Below, piece by piece: positions 11,356 to 21,090 of a stretch of DNA of 64,000 nucleotides. Origin of the DNA: Papaver somniferum (lineage: Eukaryota > Streptophyta > Magnoliopsida > Ranunculales > Papaveraceae); contig NC_039360.1 of the NCBI RefSeq assembly GCF_003573695.1, positions 121,606,336-121,670,335 on the forward strand, written 5' to 3'. Position 1 is the stretch's first letter. Each line of letters begins with the position of its first letter. The translations under genes were made by a program, and so were the position numbers. The notes below the pieces were generated by a model that saw only the letters and a program-made list of their open reading frames with translations, made no database searches and was not told where the DNA came from.

Positions 11356-12015
11356 CTTCCTTTTGCGAAATAAGGTGTTGAATCAAGGATAGACAACTAT
11401 TCTCCCAACGGTCCATTGCGTCATCAAATTTATCTCCAACTAAACCTTTAAGTCGAGACTGAAGATTTTTCTCTTTAGAAATAAGAAAGGCATTTTTCTT
11501 CGCAAGAGAAGAATAAGATTCTTCTAATTTGGAATATTGTTCTTTAAGTTGATTCGCCTTTACACTTAAAGTTATTCTACCTTGAATGAGTGTATCTCTT
11601 TCAGCGATAGATGACTCTGTTACTTCTTTAAGTTCATTTCTCAAAGAGCGAAGAGATTTCTCTTGGTCATCACATACTTTCTGAAGAATGCTAAGTTGTT
11701 GCGAAGATATCGCCATCTTGTTTAAACAAGTTCGCTTCTCTTGAGATAAGGTTTTATTTTCATCTGATAAAGTTCCCATCCCTAAATTAGCTTTAGTTAA
11801 AGAATAAGAAAGGCGAGATACTTCATTACTTAATAAATCTTGTCTCTGAACTAATTGGGTATTTTCATTGGTAAGATTATTTATATGATTAAGAGAATAT
11901 GAATAGAGGTTATCTAATTGGTTATATTTATCCATCAAAATTTCTTTATCAACACGGTCTTCTTCAACAACAGATTCAAGTTGATATCTCTCCATTATTC
12001 GTTTCTGGTTTAAGG
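11356..12015 (-). other. Antisense gene exon 4
   Basis: 660 nt coding the coiled-coil core. The donor GGAAG|GTAGT is at 11355. The 96-nt intron 4 has a T-rich 3' end and acceptor TTTCGCAG at 11260. Confidence 0.7.
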
Positions 12016-12111
12016 CTTAACATGCGAAAGAGGGATTTCAAGGATAATTAAATATGGGAAAGATAAAACCATTAAAAAGGCAAATTGAAGACACAGATGA
12101 GAAAATCATAC

Positions 12112-12661
12112 CTCTCAATTCATCATTCTTCTTGCGAAGATTATCACGATCCAATAAAACATTCAGAAGCTTTTGATTTTCGAGACGAAGAGCATTACAT
12201 TCTTTTTCCAAAGCTGTCTGTGAAGCAGCTCTGTCAGAACCTAAATGCTTACTCAGGATTTCACAAACATTAGACTTGACAGGATCAATGGAGGACTTCT
12301 TGCCATCATCCAGGACTTCAGACAAAACTTTGAAAGCAATATATATTCCTTCCACGGTTTCTTTCGAAAGAGGAAGAGACTCAGGTAGAGAACTGGCAGT
12401 GATAGAAGGTTGAAAAACATTCTCAATAGGAAGAGAAGAAGTTTCATTCACAGAAGGATCAACAAGGGGGGTTTGAATCATTGAAAGGTCAGCTGAAGAA
12501 ATAAAGTCTGAGGCAGCTTTTTCGCAAGTTGGAGATAATGGTTTATCTTGCGAAGATGTCGCAGGAGATTTAGAAGAGATAAGTAAGTGGAATGGAACAA
12601 AAGTTTGAACAGTTTTAAGGTGGCGAGATTTCTTGAGAGGTTTATTGACATCCTTATCACC
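12112..12661 (-). other. Antisense gene exon 3
   Basis: 550 nt, open from GGT GAT AAG through to the donor GAGAG|GTATG at 12111. The 96-nt intron 3 ends at TTAAG (12016); this acceptor, not the nearby AACCAG, keeps the frame. Confidence 0.65.
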
Positions 12662-12734
12662 CTGCGAATTACAATCCAGATAAGAAACATATGCAACAAT
12701 ATTGTTATTAGAAAAGAATAATGTTTCTTACTAC

Positions 12735-12834
12735 CTTCTCATTCACAGACTTTCTTTTATGCGCAACAACCTTATGCTGCGGTTTGGGAATGTTAGGGTT
12801 CTGAACTGTAAATTTAGTGTTGGAGGCGCTTTTG
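12735..12834 (-). other. Antisense gene exon 2
   Basis: 100 nt; its first base completes the Ser codon split by intron 1. It ends GAGAAG before a GTAGTAAG donor. The 73-nt intron 2 ends in TTCGCAG at 12662. Confidence 0.7.
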
Positions 12835-12936
12835 CTGAAATAACAACAGTATGGGAATCACATAAACAACATCAAATAAGGCAATAAACAAGATCAATTT
12901 CAGCAAAACCCATAAAGAAGAAAAAAGAAAACTAAC

Positions 12937-12950
12937 CTTGATGAATCCAT
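12937..12950 (-). other. Antisense gene exon 1
   Basis: A 14-nt coding exon (Met-Asp-Ser-Ser plus two bases of the next codon). It is followed by GTTAGTTTTC at 12936 going down. The intron is 102 nt and ends TTATTTCAG at 12835. Confidence 0.6.
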
Positions 12951-13143
12951 GGAAAACACTAGCAGAATGATTATTTCAAAGAGAATTACGAATGATGAAG
13001 ATCTGCAGAAGAAATAGTATGAAGATGAAGAAGAACTTAAAAAGATTGAAGAAGAAAGAAGAAAAGTTGCAATAATGGAATTTGCAGAAGAACGATGAAG
13101 TTGCAGATAAAATAAAAAGAAAGAAAAAGAGAGTGAGAAAGAA

Positions 13144-13151
13144 TATATATA
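13144..13151 (-). promoter_or_regulatory. TATA box for the antisense gene
   Basis: Minus-strand reading CTCTATATATATTC, about 195 bases upstream of the antisense ATG and inside the element, about 200 bases before the 3' LTR. The leader between them is pyrimidine-rich on the minus strand, as is common for plant 5' UTRs. Inferred from position. Confidence 0.5.
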
Positions 13152-13350
13152 GAGGGAATTTTTCGTCGAGAAGATAAATACGATTAATACGGGAAGATAT
13201 AAGCGGTTAAAAAGCAGCGGTTACAAAAGCCGTGTCAAGAAACGGATGGAAGAAAGAATACGTGTGATAAATGCAGAATATGAAGAGAGGAACAATTGCA
13301 TCATTTCTCACATCATTCTCTACTTCGCGGAAAAGATATGAGAAGAGGCA

Positions 13351-13790
13351 AGATGTAGGACCAGAATCTCGCAACACAACAGCGTCGCAGAACAATTTCA
13401 GAAATGATATAATAAACGACGTCAGTTAAAATCATGAGAAAGATATGACGGTCCTACGAAAATTAGAGAGTTTGCGATATTAAGATTTGTAAGGTTGCGA
13501 GAATGTCGCAAGTCATATTCGAAAATAAAGGACAGATTAGCTGTCATCCACTATGTATTTCCCTATAAATAGTCGTTCAGTTGTAAAGGAAAGAGAGAAA
13601 TCTTTTTTGAGTAAGAAACAAGTAAATAGGAGAGAGAAAGTCTAGAGCAGAGGTCATTTTTGATTCCTTTATCTTTTCTTGTAAGAATATTCAAAGATTG
13701 ATCAATAAAATTAAGAGTGTAAATCTAAAAATGAGTTGAGTAATAATAAAATCATATGAGGGGTGTAGTGTAGGATTTCCTGCAACTACA
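13351..13790 (+). repeat. 3' LTR of element C (440 bp)
   Basis: TGTAGGACC to CTACA, preceded by the purine tract AGAAGAGGCAAGA, which is the polypurine tract. It matches 4727-5163 with only scattered substitutions. Confidence 0.92.
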
Positions 13791-13888
13791 TCATTCTCAA
13801 GAAATATGTCTTGAGAATTGCTATCGAGGTTGTATTTTTTCTCTTGTTGTTCTTTTTTTGATCTTTAAATTATGTTGAGCTTCGCTCC
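13791..13888 (+). mobile_element. Continuation of element A internal sequence
   Basis: About 100 bases after element C that belong to the sequence interrupted at 4726. The segment starts TCATTCTCAAG, matching the TCATT just left of element C. It is non-coding and ends where D-I LTR-type sequence begins. Confidence 0.45.
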
Positions 13889-14165
13889 AGGCTTATGACT
13901 TGTATCAGAAATTGGAACTGGTTTGCGGAATGAAAGCTATCAGTACTTTGGTGTTTTTCTGGATACTGTGTTGTTGTTCTAACCAAAACTTGTTTTTTGG
14001 TTGAAATAGGTAGAACCTATTTATACAAGTCATATTGAACGCACCCTGATCTCATAGAAAGTGGGAATGATTAGGTGATGGAGAAGTGGGGTAATGCGTA
14101 AATGCCAGAGACCACGTTCCCACTATGAAGGAGACGGGTTAGTTTACACCCACTACTTCTTGCCG
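13889..14165 (-). repeat. D-I left LTR fragment
   Basis: Closely similar to 19855-20150 and 38806-39100 in the same orientation, including a minus-strand TATAAATAG (14017-14025). The TGTTTGTGGG end seen in the other LTRs is missing, so it is truncated on the left. Confidence 0.7.
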
Positions 14166-15355
14166 CCACTAACTTCCCTGCTGTTGATGGTGGTTTTTAG
14201 TTCAGGGATAAATTTGTAAAACCCTGCATTTAATGTGTCGTCACTCTGCAAAGAAACGGAGCCATGTAAAAGTGACGAGTATTCAACCTCTTCACTGGCG
14301 CATTTATTGAGCAACTCAATATATTCACATGAAATTGATCCAGAATGGTGCATGTAGCAACAATCCCAGATATTCTGTAAATTTTGGCACCTTGCATGTA
14401 TTACTCAGTTAATATAAGTATCTTTGAATGCTTTCTCTGCTATGTTCCCCGGCTGAACCCTTAATGTTGATATGGCATGACAATTTGTGCTCACTCGCAG
14501 CAGAGTAGCACGAATTTCCAAGTATCAAGGTTAAGGTCTTTGCATAAAGTATTTAATCGGAAAGCATACTGCTCTCTGGCAATGAACTTAAAGAACTCTG
14601 TGTCAACACATAGAATTCAATAAATTTTGTGATAATTCACAAGATTCAGATATTACCCTGACTAATTTGCAAAAATTAGGATTTTGCGCCCTGCGTAGTA
14701 TATTAGACCTTGCCTGTCGAAATTAAGCCTAGGCGGACTAGGTAATTAATCCGCCATGGATTAGTAGGTGCAAAATCCTACCTAACATCAGAAAACAAGG
14801 AATAAAAGGAGACGCGGAATATGAGCAGCAACAAAGGAAGGTGTGGCCATGCCATAGGCCAGCCGGCGCCACTTGCAAGTGGCCACACCCCATGCCTGCT
14901 CAACCGACCCCTATTTCCCATCGACCAATCAAGTCGCCTTAAACCCGCCACACGCACATGAGTTTTGGTTGGGCCCATACTTGCCGGCCCTATTTCCCAT
15001 CGACCAATCAGGTCGCTTTAAATCCGCCACGACGCACTGGAAGTGTGGCCACGCCCTTGCTTGTCTGCCCCCTTTCCATCGACCAATCAGGTCGCTCTAA
15101 ATGCGCCACACACATTTAGAATGAGGCCGGACCCATGCTGCTTTCCGGTCCCCTTTCCATCGACCAATCAGGTCACTTTAAATCCGCCACGGTGCACTGG
15201 AAGTGTGTCTACGCCCTTGCTTGCCGACCCCCTTCCCATCGACCAATCAGGTCGCTCTAAACTTGCCACACGCACACCATGGCCACGCCCATGCTTGGAC
15301 GGCCTCTCTTATATTAACCAATCAGGTTGCTCCAAACTTGCCACAGTGTTAAAAT
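14166..15355 (+). repeat. E segment in D-I, inverted relative to D-II and D-III
   Basis: Starts TGTTGATGGTGGTTTTTAG and is the reverse complement of 33230-34195 and of 40290-41110. It is non-coding. It contains an 80-bp array at 14880-15345. Confidence 0.75.
14880..15345 (+). repeat. Tandem array of about 80 bp, six units
   Basis: The core CATCGACCAATCAGGTCGC recurs at about 14919, 14999, 15077, 15157, 15237 and 15312, so the spacing is 74-82 bp. Three units of the reverse complement lie at 33271-33500 and about one at 40308. Confidence 0.85.
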
Positions 15356-15408
15356 AGGAAAACTATGCCAAGTACGAGCGGCTGGTGATCTTTGTACTGA
15401 CGCTGCTA

Positions 15409-15511
15409 GCTTGGCCACGAAGCGTTGCAGGTTGAGCGGCTGGCTTGGATACAAAGTGTTGCAGGTTGAGCGGCTGGCTTGGCCACGGAGCGTTGCAGGT
15501 TGAGCGGCTGG
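15409..15511 (+). repeat. Tandem array of about 37 bp, three units (D-I)
   Basis: Repeats of GCTTGGCCACGGAGCGTTGC plus GGTTGAGCGGCTG. D-II has the same array at 34366-34466; D-III has one copy near 41276. Confidence 0.8.
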
Positions 15512-15652
15512 TGTTCCTCGTGCTGGCGCGCTGCTGGTTCGGTCATGGAAGTTGGTGCCATGGAGCGTTGGCGCTGCGGTCCCAACTGCCTTCTTCTGTG
15601 CATGGTTTAAAATGAAAACCCTCGTCTACTCGAATTCAAAGAGCGTTATGCA

Positions 15653-15660
15653 TATAAAAG
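15653..15660 (+). promoter_or_regulatory. Plus-strand TATA-like box inside D-I
   Basis: TATAAAAG, followed in D-II by the identical box at 34596-34603 and in D-III by TTTAAAAG at 41454. Splice-donor-like sequences follow on the plus strand. It may start an antisense transcript of D; this is inferred. Confidence 0.35.
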
Positions 15661-15666
15661 GGTGTG

Positions 15667-16020
15667 CTAACTTCCTCCCCTTTTATTATTCGCTCGTCTG
15701 CTTCTTGTGTTCGTTTGCAGAAGCTTGATCATAGGCGTGTCAATCGTTAGCGGCAAGATAAGTTCATCTTTTCTTAGCTGTGAGTGTAATATCCATGAGT
15801 ATTTGATCAATCTTGGACATTTATCTCGGTGTGAATGACATTCTTTGTTAGCAGCGTCAACAGAAATAAAGCAATCTCCAATAGTTATAATCAGCAGCAA
15901 GGCGAGCCAGGAGAACTCAAGGTAGGTGCTCTTTTCTATTTTGCGGATGTAACCACCGAACAATACCATCGATCTTCTCCAGAATGTGTAATAAGGTTCT
16001 GACTCCAGAAGAATGAGCAT
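15667..16020 (-). pseudogene. 117-aa ORF conserved in D-I and D-II, unknown
   Basis: A minus-strand ORF of 117 residues whose partner in D-II (34610-34963) has the same length and only about a dozen changes; a shorter form occurs in D-III (41530-41778). It has a hydrophobic stretch (FSWLALLLIITIGD) around residues 37-50. Equal length in two copies may simply reflect overall sequence similarity. I recognise no family. Confidence 0.25.
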
Positions 16021-16468
16021 TTAACCTCCCCAGTGGATTTAAAAATTTACCAAACTCCATTGCACTCCTGGGATGGATGAATGAAATATATGCTCGGCAA
16101 TGATCATGTCAGGGCTAATCTTGGAGAGTGTAGCTGTGTTGTTGATCCGTCCTTGACTTTAAGTTATTTGGTGTCTGGACTGTTGGGCAGGTGTCTGGAT
16201 TGCTGAGCCGCAATTAAAATGTTCTTTAAACTCCTGAGCATTGACCGGAATGAGATTGTGTTTATTCTGGCTCTTTAGCTTACAGGCTTATGCTTGCCTT
16301 TTTCATTGCGATGATGATATGTTGTGGATGCTTGTAGGGTCGAAATCATCCGGAGCCTTTGGGTGAAGTAGACGAGATGAGAGGCGTTTCGTTGACGACG
16401 CGCTGCTATAAAGTCTTCAAGGATTTCATTCCAAGCGACATCCTTTGAACCATCTTCTGAATCTTGGA

Positions 16469-16825
16469 CTATTGTATGGAACAAGATGCGATGAGCATTC
16501 CCCAGTTACTCTTCTGTCTGGTCATTAGAGTAGATCCGATGGCATGGCCGGATATGTGAATATCCTTGCGGCGTGCTTTGAGAGTCTTTGATGCAGTGTA
16601 CGGCTTCATGTTGAGAGATTCCTGCGGCTCGTGAAGCATCAACAGTGACGATGTTGACATCAAAAATAACCTGGTTGAGGGAAGTGAAGGCATCCCATGC
16701 TGGTAGTCCCCATGTGTAATTATCTTGAGCCTATTTTCTCGTGGAAGATGTGCTTTTACTGCATTCACTGGTAAGGTGGTAACTGTGTTTAAACTTCTAA
16801 ACCTGAAGGAGGCTATAATCCTCAA
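16469..16825 (-). pseudogene. 118-aa ORF conserved in D-I and D-II, unknown
   Basis: A minus-strand ORF of 118 residues, repeated at 35412-35768 with the same length and few changes. It ends in a KSNWGMLIAS-type stretch that recurs elsewhere in D. No family recognised. It may be a remnant of an old coding region. Confidence 0.25.
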
Positions 16826-17544
16826 GTTTAGCCTACTTTGATTGTATCACCTTAAATCCACGCCTCTGGGATTCGATACAAGCTTATTGTACTCTCCTGG
16901 ATGCGATGTTGGGATGCTTGGAACATCACATGGAGGAAATATTCTGGATGACGAAGAGGTAGAAGTGAGAGAGTTATGTTGTTAATCGTGGCTCCCACTG
17001 TTTCTTCAAGAAAAATGTTTCAGCCACGTCTCTGGAGTTATCTCATGAATCTTTGATTTTTGTTGGGGATGGACTATGATGAGCAGTTCTCAGTCGTACT
17101 TCTCTTTAGTTACTGATGTTGTTTTCTCTAAGTAGGCTTGGGATCTGTCGCGGCCTCGTAAAGTGTTGCAGGCGCCTTCTAGACAGAGAAGTGATGATAT
17201 TCTTACGCTACACCTTTGAAGAGTAGATGACCTTGTCGTGGCTATGACTTTTTGGTTAGCCGTGTCTTCTGAGCTTTGACAGTGAAGCGATTCCGTGTAG
17301 AGCCTCAGTCCCCAAGTGTGGTTTACATGTTTCTATCTTGTATGGTCGGTGGGTTAACCCTGATAAAGATATCACCATCTTGCATCCGTACTGGTGACTC
17401 TATTACTTTTTCCATGTGAAACTAAAATATGGAGAAGTACGAATTACCTTTGTGGTGGTTCTTGCTATGGTGAAGCTCTGGCTGGTACCAACAAACGAGC
17501 AGCAACGGTTCTTGGCAGCAAATGTGATCAGAAGAGACTTGGCT

Positions 17545-17835
17545 GGCTGCGATCACGATCCTTGACAGAGAGGAGTGGCGGCTACGGCACGATCCTTGGA
17601 AGGAAGAAGTGCGGCTACAAACACGAACCTTGGCAGGAAGGAGGAGTGGTGTCTACGGACACGATCCTCGACAGGAAGGAGAGGCGTCTACGGCACGATC
17701 CTTGGCAGGAAGGAGTGGCGGCTACGTGCAAGATCCTTGGAAGGAAGAAGTGGCGGCTACAGGCACGAACCTTGGAAGGAAGGAGTAGCGGCTACGGGAA
17801 CGATCCTTAGAAGGAAGGATTGGCGTGGAGGCCAC
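17545..17835 (+). repeat. Tandem array of about 36 bp (D-I)
   Basis: Roughly eight degenerate units of ACGATCCTTGGAAGGAAGGA plus GTGGCGGCT. Equivalent arrays lie at 36490-36800 (D-II) and 43390-43550 (D-III). The unit is a multiple of three, so repetitive ORFs appear in more than one frame; I do not take these as genes. Confidence 0.8.
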
Positions 17836-19576
17836 GACCACGGGCTCTGGTAACACGCAAGGATTTTCTCGGACATTATGGCCCAAAAGAAGGATTCCTC
17901 CTTTTAATATAACTCATGTCCGTGAGGTTATCTATTCTTGTACTTCTTTTTTCTTATTTCGGCAAAGTAGCTCTTCCATGATTCTCTGCGTCCGGAAGCT
18001 TGCCTATTGTTGCTTGCCTGCGGCCTTGGTGTATCGACTTGATGAAAATTTCAGATTCGTGTCTTCTTGCCAAAACGGCCGCAAAATCTTCGTCTGATAT
18101 CAGAATGAGGTGATTGACTTCTCATTCTTTTGATAAGAGAAAAATCTAACTTTTGCAAAAAGAATTTATTCATTAGGAATCCGTTAGGTGGGTGAAAAGT
18201 ACCTGATACCGAGAATTCGGAACTTTCCAGGAAGAATTCTGTAGGTTTTCAGCTGTCACGTAGTTGGGAGTTTCGGCTTCTATTTATAACTCATTCATAG
18301 GATTGATGTTCCGTTTTAGTATGTTGTAGAAGACTTCCATACAAATCGTTTGGTATATGTATCACTCCCAGATTCTTCAACAATTAGCACCAGTTTCAAT
18401 TCTTCTGGAAGGCAGTGTAAAAACGTTTCTGACAGAGTTCTTGCAAAATGACCCGTAACCTTTCTAAACCACATGTCATGTCCATGGGTGACTCTGCTGA
18501 CAAGGTGTCTCTCTTTGTGAGTTATTTGTTGATGTGTTAGTACCAGCAGTATACTTGGAAATCGAGGGCTTCAATTTTGAATCTCTTGACGTAGTCATCG
18601 AGATGCATGTTAGTTTGCTGGAACATCCCGGTGTAGGTTCTTCCGGTAGGCAATTTGGAGAACTCTTCAGCATTACCCGCTTCTCTGGGCAAAGGAAATA
18701 TGGGAAACGTGGATCCTTTTGGTGTAGAAACTTTTCGAAACTTCCTCTGCGTGAAGTTATCTCGGTTGCGGATTCATTCCTAACATGATGGTGTGGGCAC
18801 CGTTATCTTCTTGAGGCTGCTCTCTTGTCGTGTCGGCTCCAGTAGATCTGAAGATGTCACGGGCTTGCTCTTGCTTGGGTCGGCATAATAGGCGAACCCC
18901 TATTAATTATTTGGAGATGTGTCAAGCCTCCTTTATTATTGTATATGTACGAATTCCCAGAATTGCGCCATGGTCTGGACCTATACATTTTGCTGATGAA
19001 GTGATAGTGGATACTCCTGCCCATAAATTGGTAGTAGTGGTGGAATGGAGATAAACCCCTTGCTTTCGTGATCTCTGCAGGTGCCTTTATAGGACTCCAC
19101 TGGTGTTGAGATTTGTTGTCGACTATCTCCATACTGGAACAATGGTTATGTGAATCTTCCTTTTATCTCCCATAGTGTGGACCCTGGAGACATTAATATC
19201 GGTGATAACTTTGAGGCATTTCTGGCTTGCTCTATATAACACTTATGGTGTTGCAGATGTGGTTACTCCATTCGAACCTCGAGAGAAGCCATTGTGCCTT
19301 CCTAAGTAGTAATCACGCCTTCATGTGTCTTTACGCGTCTTTATGGTCCTTTCATCTGAGAGATTTACTGGTGCTCAGCTATCCAAGGAATTTCCAGTAG
19401 CTTTGCTTGAAATAACATTTTTGTGAAGCTTCTTAGCGAACGAAACACCGGAATTGAAATTGGCTGTTGAACCTAAATTGAGTTTAATGATTGAATTGGG
19501 TCTAAGATCCACCCTTTTGAAATTGAGAAAAATGGAATGAATCCTGAGAAACTGATTTTGCAACCGAGAGATTAAT
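17836..19576. other. Non-coding D-I internal sequence
   Basis: No recognisable gene. Matches 36801-38524 in D-II at high identity by eye, with small indels. Confidence 0.5.
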
Positions 19577-19596
19577 CTCCCACTGTGGTCGCCAAT
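19577..19596 (-). promoter_or_regulatory. Primer binding site of D-I, minus strand
   Basis: The minus strand reads TTGGCGACCACAGTGGGAGA directly after the LTR end CCCACAAACA. The form resembles the TTGGCGACTCC-type primer sites common in Tat/Ogre elements. The same site is at 38525-38544. Confidence 0.55.
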
Positions 19597-20186
19597 TGTT
19601 TGTGGGTAAAAACTGTTTCTGCTGGTTTTGGTAAATTTGGGTGTGTGGATGAGAAACAAATCTAAACCTAAAACAAATGCACTGCACGGGAGTACTTTAG
19701 ATTCGAGAGACCAATCTGTACAATCCTGGCCTAAACCAAGAAATAGTCGTTCCAGTCTTGCTTCGGTCACAAAGTGAAGGAGAAGGGTTGGTCTTAGGGA
19801 GGGAAGCGAAGAAGGTGTTGATACCAGAAAGGTTAATTCTGAAGGTGTGGATATTTTATGACTTGTATCAGAATTTGGAACTGGCTTGCGGAATGAAAGC
19901 TATCAGTTCTTTGGTGTTTTTCTAGATACTGTGTTGTTGTTCTAACCAAAACTTTTTTTTTTGGTTGAAATAGGTAGAACCTATTTATACAAGTCATATT
20001 GAACGCACCCTGATCTCGTAGAAAGTGGGAATGATTGAGTGATGGAGAAGTGCGGTAATGCTTAAATGCCAGAGACCACGTTTCCACTATGAAGGAGACG
20101 GGTTAGTTTACACCCATTACTTCTTTCCTCCACTAACTGCCCTGCTTTCTGACACTTTCTTGTAATGGGCGTGTTGCACGCCGCAC
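19597..20186 (-). repeat. D-I right LTR, first part
   Basis: The plus strand starts TGTTTGTGGGTAAAAACTG, the same as D-II at 38545. A minus-strand TATAAATAG lies at 19981-19989. The LTR is interrupted at about 20187 by segment E1 and resumes near 23919 (GTAAACCGCC-like sequence, as at 39137 in D-II). Confidence 0.7.
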
Positions 20187-20236
20187 GCTGTTGTAGATGG
20201 TGGATTTTCGACAAAGGGTAGAATTGTAAAACTATA

Positions 20237-20550
20237 CTCCAGATTCGGCAACCGGATGAGTATTGAGGCTCATGTCTCTCATCAAAGCATGAAAGCTCAT
20301 GCCATAAAATCTCTGACTGAGAAGGCCGTCTCTCAGAGTACATGTAGATGTGTAGTCTCTCAGCTGAGGCCACGACACATCTCATTAATACTGAGCAATT
20401 TCAATAATTACTCCGGATCCGGCATTCGAATGAGTATGGAGACTCATGTCTCTATGCATGAAAGCTCATGTCACCTCTGATAGAGAAAGTCTCTCAGGGA
20501 AGATGAAGATGTGTAGTCTCTCAGCTGAGGCCACGACACACCTCATACTG
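20237..20550 (+). repeat. Direct duplication of about 155 bp in E1
   Basis: Two copies starting at about 20237 and 20411, each from CTCCAGATTCGG or CTCCGGATCCGG to CAGCTGAGGCCACGACACA. The second copy is shorter by small deletions. Confidence 0.75.
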
Positions 20551-20753
20551 TATAGAATCAAAAGATTGGGCGGCTCCTAGACAACATGTCTGCTAGTATA
20601 GAGCGACAACGTCTTCGGGATATAACCAGGTTTTCCCCGACTATGCAAGAGGAATATGACACTCCAGCAAGTTCATATTGCTCAACCCTCAGATAATTAA
20701 TGCTCCTAGACAGGAAGCCCTTTTAGTATGGAGCCAAAAATTAATTATCTTAA

Positions 20754-20862
20754 ATCGTCTGAATATCCAGCAATATTCTACGAGCCATCGTCTGAATATC
20801 CAGCAATATTCTACGAGTCGTCAATTAATCGCCTGAATATCCAACAATACTCTACGATTCCT
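20754..20862 (+). repeat. Tandem array of about 33 bp, three units
   Basis: ATCGTCTGAATATCCAGCAA repeats at about 20754, 20787 and 20829, the last with CGCC in place of CGTC. Confidence 0.75.
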
Positions 20863-21090
20863 CGTTATATTTCGTTACTTCAATCTGTGGTTCTTCCCAG
20901 CAGAATTACACAGGTTAGTAATAAATATTCAATGAAACAGACATCTGGTCATCGAATAAGACCTGACAAAAAAGGTGCAAGTGTAATTAGCAGATAATGC
21001 ACAAACCAGCATTTTGAATGCACGAACGAGGAACCTATGCAAAATAGGAAGGGAAAATAATAATAATAAAATGTTAAGCAAAAGCGCCAG

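Larger units (their letters stand above)
10703..12950 (-). pseudogene. Antisense five-exon gene of element C: coiled-coil protein, one nonsense codon
   Basis: On the minus strand, five exons can be joined by GT-AG introns with matching phases: 12937-12950, 12735-12834, 12112-12661, 11356-12015 and 10703-11259 (14, 100, 550, 660 and 557 nt). The total is 1881 nt, exactly 627 codons including the stop. One in-frame TAA (11192-11194, codon 464) is the only break. The N-terminus is basic and nuclear-signal-like (HKRK, then KKSRH, within residues about 28-50). The middle, roughly 130-460, is rich in Leu, Glu, Lys and Gln heptads and probably a long coiled coil. The C-terminus is strongly acidic (EVDDDEVPRPDDSDYDYESG and EEDLLEGEEE). 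I recognise no enzyme domain. Tat-lineage elements are known to carry antisense ORFs here, often with coiled-coil ends; the function is unknown. Confidence 0.8.
4727..13790 (+). mobile_element. Element C: Tat-type Ty3/gypsy retrotransposon lacking gag, with an antisense gene
   Basis: Bounded by two LTRs (4727-5163 and 13351-13790), both starting TGTAGGACC and ending CTACA and almost identical by eye. Order inside: primer site, protease, RT, RNase H, second RNase H, integrase, tandem duplication, antisense five-exon gene, polypurine tract, 3' LTR. The second RNase H just before integrase is diagnostic of the Tat/Ogre lineage. Gag is missing: protease starts about 100 bases after the LTR. The host sequence on both sides is element A. 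A likely target duplication is TCATT at 4719-4723 and 13791-13795, but three extra bases separate the left copy from the LTR. Confidence 0.9.
13889..20186 (-). mobile_element. D-I: non-coding LTR element copy, minus strand
   Basis: First of three related copies (others about 34200-39380 and 41105-44367). Orientation comes from a minus-strand primer site at 19577-19596 and minus-strand TATAAATAG boxes at 14017 and 19981 in the two LTR pieces. The left LTR (13889-14165) is truncated, and the right one starts at 19597. No gag or pol is recognisable. The copy holds arrays of short tandem repeats and an inverted E segment. It is probably a non-autonomous Tat/Ogre-type derivative, inferred from the primer-site form only. 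Confidence 0.6.

Noticed and set aside
12004..12006. Acceptor AACCAG before exon 4 of the antisense gene
   Set aside because: It would break the reading frame; the acceptor TTAAG ten bases upstream keeps the phase, so that was chosen.
17394..17853. Plus-strand ORFs of 138 and 92 aa made of repeated Gly-Arg-Lys words
   Set aside because: They are translations of the 36-bp tandem array, open in more than one frame, and not conserved in length between D copies.
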